From Promethearchaeota archaeon (GTDB lineage Archaea; Asgardarchaeota; Lokiarchaeia; Sigynarchaeales; SOKP01), in contig JAEOTL010000128.1 in NCBI GenBank assembly GCA_016839845.1, positions 1-16,298 of the forward strand: a DNA stretch of 16,298 nucleotides. Direction: 5' to 3'. A model generated the notes under the pieces. It searched no databases and was not told where the DNA came from. It was given only the letters and a program-made list of their open reading frames with translations. A program made the translations under genes and the position numbers. Position 1 is the stretch's first letter. Each line of letters starts with the position of its first letter. Below are positions 1-7,788 of the stretch, in pieces.

Positions 1-1174
1 AACTCTTAATATTTCTGATTGAGCTCGTTCCAATCACCTCATCAACATTTTTATTATAGTTATTCAAGGTTGATTTAAAGATTTTGGGAAGCGAAAGAAT
101 ATCTCCTACTTCCAAAGCTTCTAGACCGCTTCCAAAATAATATTTCATGTATAAAAGGAATAAATTTAATTGGGATTTAGGAGAAGGTAGATTGTTTGCT
201 TGAAAAGTTGAATATAATGTTGATTTTTTATCAAGAAAATTAAAAAATCGAATTATAGCATTTTTTTTCTCGGTACTATATTCTTCGAGATTTACTAAGA
301 ATTCTTTTTTAATTATTTCGATTTTAGAAAAAACTGAGTCTTCAACTCTCGCTCCTACGAAATTAAAAAAATCAAGTAAAGGAGAAAGACTATGTAAGAG
401 GTTGCATTTTTTATAGAAGTAATAGAGTAGGTCAACTAATTTTTCTTTTGCAGTAGGATATTCATCCATAGCAATTTGGTATAGCTTTTCTCTACATTCT
501 AGTAATCCATCATAGAAATCTTGAGGAATTCCTTTAAAAGGTCTAAGGAAATAATAAAGAACCATATTATAATAATTATGAAATACTTCATCTTTACTAT
601 CCTTAATAGTTACCATAAAATTCAAGGTGTTAAAGTTTTCAGCTTTATGAACAATAACTCCATCAAGAACAATAAACACTTTTTCTTGCATTATTTTCCT
701 GATGATCATTCCAATGAGTCTTATGAGAAAATAAAGATAGTTTATCGGAAACGAAAAACCAAAGACTGGTATAATGCTGAGGCTTTCCGTAATTTTTTCA
801 TATTCCTGTACCTCCTGGTGAGTCATGGTATATTGATATTCCATAAACAAGATTTTTTCAGAGACTTTCTCTTTATTTGTGAGTTTTATCGAATCTTGTT
901 TAAAACCAAAAAAGATATACAGAAAGGAATTAAAAAATTCATGAAAATTATCATAGAAAAATGTTGTAAATGATTTTTTAATGACCCGTTTCTGGTTTTT
1001 ATTTTGAAATGAATCCCATTTTAATTTAACTTTATCTTGAAACTCTGTGTATTGCTCTTCTTTTTTCTGCAGTATTTCAAACAATACACGTTTCTCATGT
1101 TTAAGGTCAAATCCTAGACCTTTAACTCGTTCTTCTAAAAAATCTAAGATCCCAACTAGTTCTTTACTATCCAA
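1..1174 (-). CDS. Unknown protein, 5' part only, runs off the left edge
   Basis: A continuous minus-strand reading frame runs from the left edge up to an in-frame TAG at 1238-1240, over 410 codons without a stop. The translation is coherent throughout; readable pieces are KELVGILDFLEERVKGLGF, QEKVFIVLDGVIVHKAENF and PQDFYDGLLECREKLYQIA. The visible part has no Cys/His cluster or ATP-binding motif. A mildly hydrophobic stretch (SIIPVFGFSFPINYLYFLI) lies about 120 residues in. I do not recognise the family. The start is unclear. The first in-frame ATG is near 844, but the sequence upstream of it still looks coding. The first TTG is at 1174 and is used here as the boundary; the open frame begins at 1237. 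It lies about 90-150 bases behind the AIR-synthase-like gene on the same strand and may be co-transcribed with it. Confidence 0.7.
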   Translation of the reverse strand, partial: MDSKELVGILDFLEERVKGLGFDLKHEKRVLFEILQKKEEQYTEFQDKVKLKWDSFQNKNQKRVIKKSFTTFFYDNFHEFFNSFLYIFFGFKQDSIKLTNKEKVSEKILFMEYQYTMTHQEVQEYEKITESLSIIPVFGFSFPINYLYFLIRLIGMIIRKIMQEKVFIVLDGVIVHKAENFNTLNFMVTIKDSKDEVFHNYYNMVLYYFLRPFKGIPQDFYDGLLECREKLYQIAMDEYPTAKEKLVDLLYYFYKKCNLLHSLSPLLDFFNFVGARVEDSVFSKIEIIKKEFLVNLEEYSTEKKNAIIRFFNFLDKKSTLYSTFQANNLPSPKSQLNLFLLYMKYYFGSGLEALEVGDILSLPKIFKSTLNNYNKNVDEVIGTSSIRNIKS

Positions 1175-1325
1175 ATTTATCAGTAATTTGTATATTCTGC
1201 TTTTCTTTGCGAAGTTAAAATTCCTAAAGAAATGAAGCTAACTATTAATAAAATAAAAATTCAAAAATAAAAATATTAGTCAAATCCAAGATTTTATGAT
1301 GAATGGAGGTCTGTTCATAATTACT

Positions 1326-2360
1326 TTACAAGATCTTTGTTAATTCGTCAGTTTCAGAATACCGCAATGGTTCTATTTTACCATCTTCACTCTTAACTGT
1401 TAATCCCTTCTCTTTACTCACAAATTCTCCAATCTTTTTTGCATCGATTTCGTTTTTATTTAGTAAACCAATTAATTCAGAGCTCTGATCATCATCCAGA
1501 GCAATCAATAGAGAACCTGAAGAAAGAGTACCAATAGGGTTCAAATCGAAAATTGTGCTCAATGTTAAGGGTTCTGGTAAAATGCAGCTAGTAATTTTAC
1601 ACATCTCTATGATAACTCCTGTATTAGAAGCGATTGCCATTTCTGCAATCCCTGTAGCAATTCCTCCTTCTGTTGGGTCATGCATTGAATTTATTTTAAA
1701 GTTTTCATGTGCCAACATAGCTTCTTTATAAACGCTAATTCCTGGTTCAAATAGAAAATTCTTACATTTTCTTATGAATTCTGGATCACATTTCTCCCGG
1801 ATTAATTCTTTTTCTTTTTCATTTCCAATTATTGATGTTCCCTCTATGAATATTCCTTTCGTTAAGATTAAGGCATCCCCTGGCTTTGCACCTGAAGTAA
1901 ACACAAGTTTGGGCTTTTTCACTTCACCTAATAACGAGCCTACCACAATAGGTCTTTCAAGATTTGGAGTAACCTCCGTATGGCCACCAACTACCGTTAT
2001 ATTCATTGATTTGCAGGTGGTATAGATATCTTCAAATATGTTGTCAATCAATCCTGCGGTTGTCGCTTTTGAGGGTAATAATATTGTGGATTGAAACCAT
2101 TTTGGGGTCGCTCCAGTACACACAACATCATTTACATTGATATGAACGGCATAATAACCTATATGATCAGTTGCGAAAGTGATCGGATCTGTCTTGGTGA
2201 CTAAATAATTATCTCCGGGCATGTCAATAACAGCGGCATCTTCTCCTATGTGAGAATCTAAAATTACACGAGGATCGTTTCCTTTTATACGAGAGAGTAA
2301 TGCAGCTAAAATTTCATGTTTAAGCTTGCCGAGAGCAAATTTTTTACTGTTTCTTCTCAT
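1326..2360 (-). CDS. AIR synthase-related / HypE-like ATP-binding protein
   Basis: This is a 344-residue member of the PurM/SelD/HypE/ThiL superfamily, which binds ATP at a dimer interface and activates carboxamide, carbamoyl or selenium substrates. Visible family motifs are the N-terminal HIGEDAAVID (about 37-46), KTDPITF (56-62), the HINVNDVVCTGATP block (73-86), VVGGHTEV (123-130) and the C-terminal-domain signature DPTEGGIATGIAEMA (228-242). True HypE ends in a Pro-Arg-Ile-Cys-like tail whose Cys carries the carbamoyl/cyano group. This protein ends in TKIL, so it is better called HypE-like or AIR-synthase-related, with unknown substrate. The frame stays open to an ATG at 2423, but that would add about 21 hydrophobic residues atypical of the family and would place a TATA box inside the gene. 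ATG 2360 has GAGAT just upstream and is preferred. Confidence 0.85.
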   Translation of the reverse strand: MRRNSKKFALGKLKHEILAALLSRIKGNDPRVILDSHIGEDAAVIDMPGDNYLVTKTDPITFATDHIGYYAVHINVNDVVCTGATPKWFQSTILLPSKATTAGLIDNIFEDIYTTCKSMNITVVGGHTEVTPNLERPIVVGSLLGEVKKPKLVFTSGAKPGDALILTKGIFIEGTSIIGNEKEKELIREKCDPEFIRKCKNFLFEPGISVYKEAMLAHENFKINSMHDPTEGGIATGIAEMAIASNTGVIIEMCKITSCILPEPLTLSTIFDLNPIGTLSSGSLLIALDDDQSSELIGLLNKNEIDAKKIGEFVSKEKGLTVKSEDGKIEPLRYSETDELTKIL

Positions 2361-2390
2361 TAATATCTCAATATAATAAGAGAACCCAAA

Positions 2391-2398
2391 TATATAAA
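2391..2398 (-). promoter_or_regulatory. TATA box for the AIR-synthase-like gene
   Basis: Read on the minus strand this is TTTATATA, centred about 35 bases before ATG 2360. An archaeal start site about 25 bases downstream would give a leader of only about 10 bases. It lies inside the longer ORF that starts at 2423, which argues for the shorter start. Seen by eye only. Confidence 0.55.
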
Positions 2399-2503
2399 TT
2401 ATGGAGAAATACTCCCATTCCAATCAATTCTTCATAAAATTTATCCCAAAAAAAATCGAGTGTTTCCTTAAATCATGAATTTTCGCTTTAAATTACACTT
2501 AAA

Positions 2504-2510
2504 TTTATAT
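2504..2510 (+). promoter_or_regulatory. Putative TATA box for the small membrane protein gene
   Basis: TTTATAT on the plus strand, about 60 bases before the TTG/ATG starts of the downstream gene. With the minus-strand TATA at 2391-2398 it makes 2361-2564 a divergent promoter region. AT-rich background makes chance matches common. Confidence 0.4.
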
Positions 2511-2564
2511 CATAATAAGTTTTATTGATAATCAAGTTTGTAATAATTAACTAGAAAAACGAGT

Positions 2565-3131
2565 TTGAAAAAAATGGGAATTGGCAAATCATTTCTGTTA
2601 AGCCTTGTGGGTTTTGTTGGATTAAATTTTATATTTTCACTATTATACTTCCTCATTGACCTTGGTCCCCCAGGTCCTGTATTTGATGATCTAATGGTCA
2701 CAATCCAAAATACTCCGTTAATGATTTTCTTCTATTTATTCGGTTCAATTACGAGTATTCCTTCTCAAAATATAGATATGGTAATCGTACAACCGTTACT
2801 CCCCCCTACTGAACTCAACTTCTTAATAATGGGATTAGGATTTATCGTAGCACCTCTTATCGCATCAATTCTTGCGGGGAAATTTGCAGAAAGTAAAACA
2901 CAAGGATTCGCAGGATGGTTATTAACAGTAATCGTCAGTGCTGGAACAACAATCGCCATTGTTTTTATTGAAGATATATTAGGATTTACTAGATTCCACA
3001 CTGAGCTTCTAACATTATATGGGTGGGTTGGTACTGATCTGATCTTAATTTTTGTCCTAATTAGTGCTGTTATCAATATCATATTCTACGGATTTTTCGC
3101 TCTACTCACATCCAAAACAGAATATTACTAA
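2565..3131 (+). CDS. Small multi-pass membrane protein, unknown function
   Basis: A protein of 188 residues (185 if the ATG at 2574 is used instead of the TTG at 2565). It has about four or five hydrophobic segments: near residues 9-30 (FLLSLVGFVGLNFIFSLLYF), 50-65 (PLMIFFYLFGSI), 85-108 (FLIMGLGFIVAPLIASILAG), 115-135 (GWLLTVIVSAGTTIAIVFIE) and 150-180 (LILIFVLISAVINIIFYGFF). A short loop AGKFAESKTQGFAGW separates two of the membrane spans. No catalytic, transporter or binding motif is visible and I cannot name the family. It is transcribed divergently from the AIR-synthase-like gene and followed by a T-run. Because it is integral to the membrane and lacks charged loops of any size, it is more likely a small structural or accessory membrane protein than an enzyme. 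Confidence 0.75.
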   Translation: MKKMGIGKSFLLSLVGFVGLNFIFSLLYFLIDLGPPGPVFDDLMVTIQNTPLMIFFYLFGSITSIPSQNIDMVIVQPLLPPTELNFLIMGLGFIVAPLIASILAGKFAESKTQGFAGWLLTVIVSAGTTIAIVFIEDILGFTRFHTELLTLYGWVGTDLILIFVLISAVINIIFYGFFALLTSKTEYY

Positions 3132-3147
3132 TTAGTACAAGATTTAT

Positions 3148-3172
3148 CTTTATTTTTTTTCTTCTTTTATCC
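3148..3172 (+). terminator. T-rich terminator after the small membrane protein gene
   Basis: A dense run of T residues starts about 17 bases past the stop codon, the usual form of intrinsic archaeal termination. No hairpin precedes it. Confidence 0.5.
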
Positions 3173-3221
3173 AAAGAAATACTTGTTTTTATTGAATAAA
3201 GAAATATTTGAAATTAAAATA

Positions 3222-3257
3222 AAAAAAAAGAAATCCTCTAACAAGAAATGTCAGAGG
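3222..3257 (-). terminator. Hairpin plus T-run terminator, minus strand
   Basis: On the minus strand CCTCTGAC and GTTAGAGG form a stem with one mismatch around a seven-base loop (plus-strand arms at 3235-3242 and 3250-3257), followed within a few bases by a run of about nine T. It would end a minus-strand transcript. That could be read-through from the 1229-residue gene, whose stop is about 370 bases upstream, or a separate small RNA. A hairpin is not required for archaeal termination, so its presence is notable. Confidence 0.5.
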
Positions 3258-3412
3258 AAAGTATTACACTGCCTAATCCTGGATCCTAATTTCTTGGTTT
3301 ATACTGTCTATTGGGTTTCTCATCGCGTATATTTTAACTTGGTAGGAGTAACCTTTTTAAATCTTTCACTGACATATAATACATACAATAGAACAATGCT
3401 TCTCCATGTTTA
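3222..3412 (-). ncRNA. Candidate small non-coding RNA (speculative)
   Basis: This minus-strand segment has TATATAA (plus 3431-3437) about 25 bases before its proposed 5' end and closes with a hairpin and T-run. It is visibly less AT-rich than the flanks and holds only tiny ORFs. Near the middle GCGATGAG resembles a C box and CCTCTGAC contains a CTGA D-box-like core. No internal C'/D' pair is evident, so a C/D guide RNA is not supported. No known family was recognised; it could simply be the 3' untranslated region of the large gene. Confidence 0.25.
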
Positions 3413-3627
3413 CAATATGATATAGTTCTATTATATACTTAAATTCAATTTAATCTTTCATTTACACAAAAGTCTAATGAGGAAAAAAATAAGTGGCATT
3501 AAATTGAACGGATATTGTATCTAATTTAGCTATGGTAAAAAATTGAGCTATAAATTTAATTCATTCATTAACAATATTTAATCTATTAATATTCTCAAGA
3601 GTTTTAAACTTATATTTATTTTAATAT

Positions 3628-6600
3628 TTAAAGTTGAATTTTTTTCTTTTCACTAGCCTTCTCCTCATCTTCACTGTTACCTCGTTTATTCCCATATAAA
3701 AGATCTGGATAAAGAGCTTCAAATTTCTCGTTGAAGAGTTTATGATTCATCCATATTTTATCTGTTTTATTCCATTTCAAGTTAGTTAATGGATTATATT
3801 GGTCAAAGAACTTAGTATCCCCATATACTTTTTTAAGCAAAGTTTTCCCGTTGACTAAATCAGTTAGAATTAAGTAATGTTTTATTTGTAAATACTCAAA
3901 AAGTAAGTCAAAAACGTCAAAGAATTCGTCCAACTCACATTTGGGAAACCAAACTTCAATCATGAATCCCGTTTCAAACGACTGCAGATCTTTAAAGCCA
4001 TTAATATAAAAATCTCCTTCGATTTCGTATATTCGACAGACATTAAAAAAATTGAAGATATTCAAAATTTTGTTTTTTAATTCTTCCTTAATATTTGGTA
4101 AGATCAAAGTTATTTTTTCTTGAAAGCCTAAGTTTTTTAAGGATAAATAAGGAAATACCAATTTTTTCTTTATTAGTGAATTGACGCTATTAATGATGGG
4201 ATAATTTTTTGTTCCGATAAAAGATTTAAGGTCGATTGAACTCTTACTGAAGATAAGATCTAACTCTTTGAATTCAGCAGACTCAAATCCGTATGCTCCT
4301 GTTGTAGAGGGGCTATCAAGATCAAAAATTCTTATATTCTGTAATTTGGGATTATAATTTCGGTTAAAAAGTATGTTCTGTAAGTGAATTTTAAATCGGC
4401 TTGATGAAAGATACCATCCTATCTTACTTAAATTACGGTCAAAGTGAATAATATCATAAAACTTCTTTATATAAAAGAAACAGAATTCTCGTATGTTTTT
4501 TTTTGATTTTATTAGCCAGTTTGTGTATGATCTATTAGGAGTTCTATATGGAAAGAGGCTCTTCAGGAAGAGAGGTTGATGTGGATCGATCTGGGCGGGA
4601 TATTGTATCCTCTGTAAAGTGTTTATAAAAAGTAATTTTAGGTCCACTTCATCCCACTCATGTGGACTAAAATACAAGTAATATTGTGCCAGACCAAATT
4701 TTCCAAATGCTGGGATAACTTTTATTGATTTGATATAGGTTTTAAAAAAAAAAGAGGCTTTTTTTTCTGCAAACTTTGAATGGTTCGTAAGATAGGCGTC
4801 TAAATTTGCTCGAAAATCCAAGAGGTCACCTATAAGTGATAAATCAAAAGTTGTATTTTGGTAGGATAGTCTTTTTTTCACTTCATTTACTAATGATTCT
4901 ATTTTAAGATTTGAAGACCAAAATCTATTATTAGGGATTTTACTTTTAGTTTTCTGAGATATCTCTAACTTTGTATCCCCTAAAATTTTTTTAGCATACA
5001 CCAAAAGTTGAGTAAAAAAGTCTCTCGTATAAAAATACTGCTTGTTCTCGAAATCATAGAAATCTAAAGTTCTAGTTCTTGATTGCCGTACAATACCTCG
5101 CCAAAAATTTCTGTGAACAGATATTAAATCTTCTTTAAACAGAGTATTAAGTACCTCTATTAACTGTTTTTTTTCTTTCATATTAACAGAATAGAGCAAT
5201 AAATGTATCAATTTTTCTTTAGAATCATAATCTATAATATTAGTCAAAAATACCCTTGGAAAATATGATTTCAACTTCAATATCTTGCTTTGTATTTTAG
5301 GTGTAAATTTAAGATATATTTCGGGATAAAATTTCGCGAATTGACTTGTTAGAATTGTATTTAGAAGCATTGGGATTATTAAAGGGGGATCGTGGGATAA
5401 AAACTCATCAATCGTTGTTTCGATTTTTTGGTTTGTAATTTTATATGATTTGACTAATTTGAACTCCTTCTTAAGTCGTACTTCTTTGGTTTTATTTATT
5501 TCTATAATTAGTTTCGGATTTTCGATAATAGAAATTATTGATTTTATATTATAGATTTTTAAATTAAAACAGGAACCTATAATATCGTGGAATAAATGAA
5601 ATTTTTCAATTTCATGTCGATAAAGGTTGATAGATTGAAAGTAAAGTGGTAAAGTTTCATTGAAAAAAACTTTAAGAACAGTCTCTTTTCTAATGACTAA
5701 GTTTTCTTCCAAAATATGAGATATCGGATTAGATTTAAGATAAGATTTTAAGTTTGCTACAGTTTTTATGTTAGGATTTATTGTCAAAATCTTTTCAATT
5801 AATACTGAATATTCTAATAGAGAGGAAAGGTTTTCTTGGATATATATTAATCCATGATTGCTGTTTTGCTGAAGAAATATTATAAAATCATTTTTTAACT
5901 GTGTTGTATTTCTCAACTGTTCAAAATTTTCTCTAAAATCTTCAATATAACTTAGTTTCTTTCTATAATCATTTTCAATATCTTCTTTTATTGCACTTAG
6001 AGTCTCTACTCTTTTATCAAATGTCAAACCGGTAACTGAGAGATACCGTATTCGATTTAGCATAGCAAATTCAAAAGTTGACAGAGGATAGACTGGGAGA
6101 TCTTGAGGAAATTCAATAATGTGTTCTCTCTCATATTCTTTTTCGTATCCTCGCAGTTGTGGGTCAAGTATTTTTGAGAAATCGGAAGTATCCAAAAAAT
6201 AATTTAGATTTAAATAGTTCCTTACGGTCTTATAAAGAAGGATTTTTTTATCTATTAAATAACCATGGGACTCTAGACTATTGAAAAAGCTTATCAAATC
6301 TTTTAGATAAACTGTAGGCAGTATGAAAGTAATAACCACCTTTGTAGCAAAGCTATTCTCAATGATCCGAGGTGATTCCATAAATGGGAAAATTTCTAAT
6401 AATCTTCTAATTTTATTTCGTTCTATAAGTGGATTAAAAATCAATTTACAAAAAATTGGTGTTCGACCTGTTAGTGTATATACTACATTATAACTGGGAG
6501 CAATTGAAGTACAATTATTAATCCATTGTAAGTTCTCGTAGAATTTTCTTTGGCTTAAATTGGCAAGTGAATCGTGAGTTCTCAAATATTCTTTAAACAA

Positions 6601-7317
6601 GTTTTGGTAATCAGTTATATTCACATATTTCTTATTGGAGTTGAAAATTTCAAGCAAAATTATGAGGGTTTTAATCAAATCTTCATTATAAAGAGTTTTA
6701 GAGGTTTTGTAAGTAAATTTTTCGAAAAGTTCGTCATAATAATTAAATACATTCCTACTACCAATTGCTAAAGCGTTTTCATGTAACTCAGAAAAAAAAA
6801 ATTGAATGGAAGATTCATGTTCATCAGAAGGTTCTATTGTGAAAAATTTTTTTAATTTATCAGATTGCGCTATGATAAAATCTTGATCAACCAAACTATT
6901 TCTCGTAATATTATGCCATTCCCTAAATCCGTTAAAATTCTCGAGGTGATTTTCGATTATTTGGTTAATATAGATTTTAATCATTTCGTTTTCTTTTACT
7001 TCCTTAGGCAAAAAGCAGTAATAAGTTTCTCTAAGTAAAATAAAAGGAAGAAAATTACTGTTTTTTTCATAGATTTCTATGATTAAAAAATTATCTTGAT
7101 AACGTCGGCTAACACCACGATCAAGAATATGTAAGTCTTTCCTTAATTGTTCGCTAACTTCTGGGACAATTTGCACCTTACTTCTCTCATCAACTGGTTG
7201 TAATCCAAGATACTCACTTAGATCAGAAACTAACACATCAAAGATATTTTGAATCTTATCAATTTCTTCTTCGTTTATAACCTCGTTCAGAATTGCAAAA
7301 TCTATTTGAATAGGCAT
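3628..7317 (-). CDS. Large 1229-residue protein of unknown function
   Basis: An intact frame of 1229 codons, the largest gene in the window. It is rich in Lys, Ile, Asn, Phe and Leu and looks mostly helical and soluble, with no signal peptide or clear membrane span. Residues about 250-275 (LSQRKFYENLQWINN) could be a helix-turn-helix. Two separated pieces share a beta-helix-beta look: near 326-360 (VVITFILPTVYLKDLISFF) and near 1068-1110 (KITLILPNIKEELKNKILN), the latter followed by a similar unit (GFMIEVWFPKCELDEFFDV). Such units recall small ligand-binding alpha/beta domains of Lrp-type regulators, but this is only inference. The C-terminus is a charged tail (EDEEKASEKKK). No nuclease, helicase, Walker or protease motif was found. 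It stands alone, with a TATA-like element at 7386-7393 and no clear Shine-Dalgarno before ATG 7317. Confidence 0.85.
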   Translation of the reverse strand: MPIQIDFAILNEVINEEEIDKIQNIFDVLVSDLSEYLGLQPVDERSKVQIVPEVSEQLRKDLHILDRGVSRRYQDNFLIIEIYEKNSNFLPFILLRETYYCFLPKEVKENEMIKIYINQIIENHLENFNGFREWHNITRNSLVDQDFIIAQSDKLKKFFTIEPSDEHESSIQFFFSELHENALAIGSRNVFNYYDELFEKFTYKTSKTLYNEDLIKTLIILLEIFNSNKKYVNITDYQNLFKEYLRTHDSLANLSQRKFYENLQWINNCTSIAPSYNVVYTLTGRTPIFCKLIFNPLIERNKIRRLLEIFPFMESPRIIENSFATKVVITFILPTVYLKDLISFFNSLESHGYLIDKKILLYKTVRNYLNLNYFLDTSDFSKILDPQLRGYEKEYEREHIIEFPQDLPVYPLSTFEFAMLNRIRYLSVTGLTFDKRVETLSAIKEDIENDYRKKLSYIEDFRENFEQLRNTTQLKNDFIIFLQQNSNHGLIYIQENLSSLLEYSVLIEKILTINPNIKTVANLKSYLKSNPISHILEENLVIRKETVLKVFFNETLPLYFQSINLYRHEIEKFHLFHDIIGSCFNLKIYNIKSIISIIENPKLIIEINKTKEVRLKKEFKLVKSYKITNQKIETTIDEFLSHDPPLIIPMLLNTILTSQFAKFYPEIYLKFTPKIQSKILKLKSYFPRVFLTNIIDYDSKEKLIHLLLYSVNMKEKKQLIEVLNTLFKEDLISVHRNFWRGIVRQSRTRTLDFYDFENKQYFYTRDFFTQLLVYAKKILGDTKLEISQKTKSKIPNNRFWSSNLKIESLVNEVKKRLSYQNTTFDLSLIGDLLDFRANLDAYLTNHSKFAEKKASFFFKTYIKSIKVIPAFGKFGLAQYYLYFSPHEWDEVDLKLLFINTLQRIQYPAQIDPHQPLFLKSLFPYRTPNRSYTNWLIKSKKNIREFCFFYIKKFYDIIHFDRNLSKIGWYLSSSRFKIHLQNILFNRNYNPKLQNIRIFDLDSPSTTGAYGFESAEFKELDLIFSKSSIDLKSFIGTKNYPIINSVNSLIKKKLVFPYLSLKNLGFQEKITLILPNIKEELKNKILNIFNFFNVCRIYEIEGDFYINGFKDLQSFETGFMIEVWFPKCELDEFFDVFDLLFEYLQIKHYLILTDLVNGKTLLKKVYGDTKFFDQYNPLTNLKWNKTDKIWMNHKLFNEKFEALYPDLLYGNKRGNSEDEEKASEKKKIQL

Positions 7318-7385
7318 AGAAGTCTATCTGTTTGTTTTTAACCCTTACTTAAGAATCATCTAATTTTTGAATAATTTAGTTAGAT

Positions 7386-7393
7386 ATTTATAA
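7386..7393 (-). promoter_or_regulatory. Putative TATA box for the 1229-residue gene
   Basis: TTATAAAT on the minus strand, about 70 bases upstream of ATG 7317, which would give a leader of about 45 bases. Low specificity in such AT-rich DNA. Confidence 0.35.
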
Positions 7394-7448
7394 TTTTAGT
7401 TTGAGTAATTAATACTTTTGATATTTACATGTTTTTTTTATTGGAGTT

Positions 7449-7456
7449 TTTATATA
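7449..7456 (+). promoter_or_regulatory. TATA box upstream of the hairpin-bearing leader segment
   Basis: TTTATATA on the plus strand. A start site about 25-28 bases downstream would fall at about 7479-7482, exactly where the first inverted repeat begins. It could drive a long cdhE leader or a separate small transcript. Confidence 0.45.
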
Positions 7457-7479
7457 TTCCCTTAGAAACATTGTCACTA

Positions 7480-7569
7480 CACCATTAACAAATGGTGAGG
7501 AGGTTTGATAAAATGCCCTTTCAAGGAGAAACTCTGCCATAATTGTCTAGTAGAATCCATTTTGGATTC
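7480..7569 (+). ncRNA. Candidate structured leader or small RNA upstream of cdhE
   Basis: The segment is clearly richer in G and C than the surrounding spacer. It opens with a perfect 7-base inverted repeat CACCATT-AACA-AATGGTG (7480-7497) and closes with another, GAATCCA-TTT-TGGATTC (7553-7569), followed by T-rich DNA. Between them GAGGAGG stands seven bases before an ATG (7513) that opens an eight-codon ORF, MPFQGETLP-like in length, ending TAA. This arrangement fits a leader peptide with attenuator-like hairpins, or a small RNA. It matches no riboswitch class that I recognise. Whether it is transcribed together with cdhE, about 220 bases further on, cannot be told from sequence. Confidence 0.3.
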
Positions 7570-7776
7570 ATACTCAATATTTCTTCTTCGATTAATCTTT
7601 TCTTGATCTTGACTAATTATTATTCAATCTTTTTTCTAGCCTAATTAAAAAATGGAAACAATCCATTGTCTTAAATAAATCCGATAAAAAGTTGAAACCA
7701 CTCTTTAATAACATTTTAATTAAATTTACAATTAGACTAATCATAAAAATATCCTAAGAATAACCATTTAGAATTT

Positions 7777-7780
7777 GGAG
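7777..7780 (+). promoter_or_regulatory. Ribosome binding site of cdhE
   Basis: GGAG ends eight bases before ATG 7789 and selects it over the out-of-frame ATG at 7784. Confidence 0.6.
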
Positions 7781-7788
7781 ATAATGAA

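Larger units (their letters stand above)
3132..3627. other. Intergenic region between two convergent genes
   Basis: There is no convincing protein gene in this stretch. A plus-strand frame at 3183-3425 starts at TTG without a ribosome binding site, passes through a poly-A/lysine run and looks random. The interval contains the T-run terminator of the upstream gene, a minus-strand hairpin with T-run (3222-3257), and between about 3258 and 3440 a segment somewhat richer in G and C than its surroundings. Bases 3440-3627 are almost pure A/T and show nothing else. Confidence 0.6.
7318..7788. other. Divergent intergenic region upstream of cdhE
   Basis: A 471-base gap without a normal protein gene. 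From left to right it holds the minus promoter of the large gene, a plus-strand TATA box (7449-7456), a GC-elevated patch at about 7460-7570 with two perfect inverted repeats and a tiny ORF behind a strong Shine-Dalgarno, a T-rich stretch (7570-7640), a weaker inverted repeat ATGGA-AACAA-TCCAT (7652-7666), and AT-rich DNA with TATA-like TTTAATAA near 7704-7711 that may be the proximal cdhE promoter. Confidence 0.6.

Noticed and set aside
521..973. Plus-strand open frame of 150 codons, and a second at 1047-1235
   Set aside because: Both are antisense to the continuous minus-strand frame that runs to the left edge, and their translations look random (Lys/Phe/Ile runs).
2361..2423. N-terminal 21-codon extension of the AIR-synthase-like gene
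   Set aside because: The TATA box at 2391-2398 lies inside it and the hydrophobic residues do not fit the soluble family.
3258..3340. RNase P RNA (AGAGGAAAGT resembles the conserved GAGGAAAGUC)
   Set aside because: Only the short motif matches; no downstream ACAGAAA-type partner or other conserved regions were seen.
3183..3425. Plus-strand open frame of 80 codons
   Set aside because: TTG start without ribosome binding site, passes through a poly-A stretch, no coherent domain, and overlaps a minus-strand hairpin/T-run.
7460..7570. tRNA gene in the GC-elevated patch
   Set aside because: No T-loop GGTTCRA consensus, no acceptor stem pairing and no anticodon stem could be laid out.
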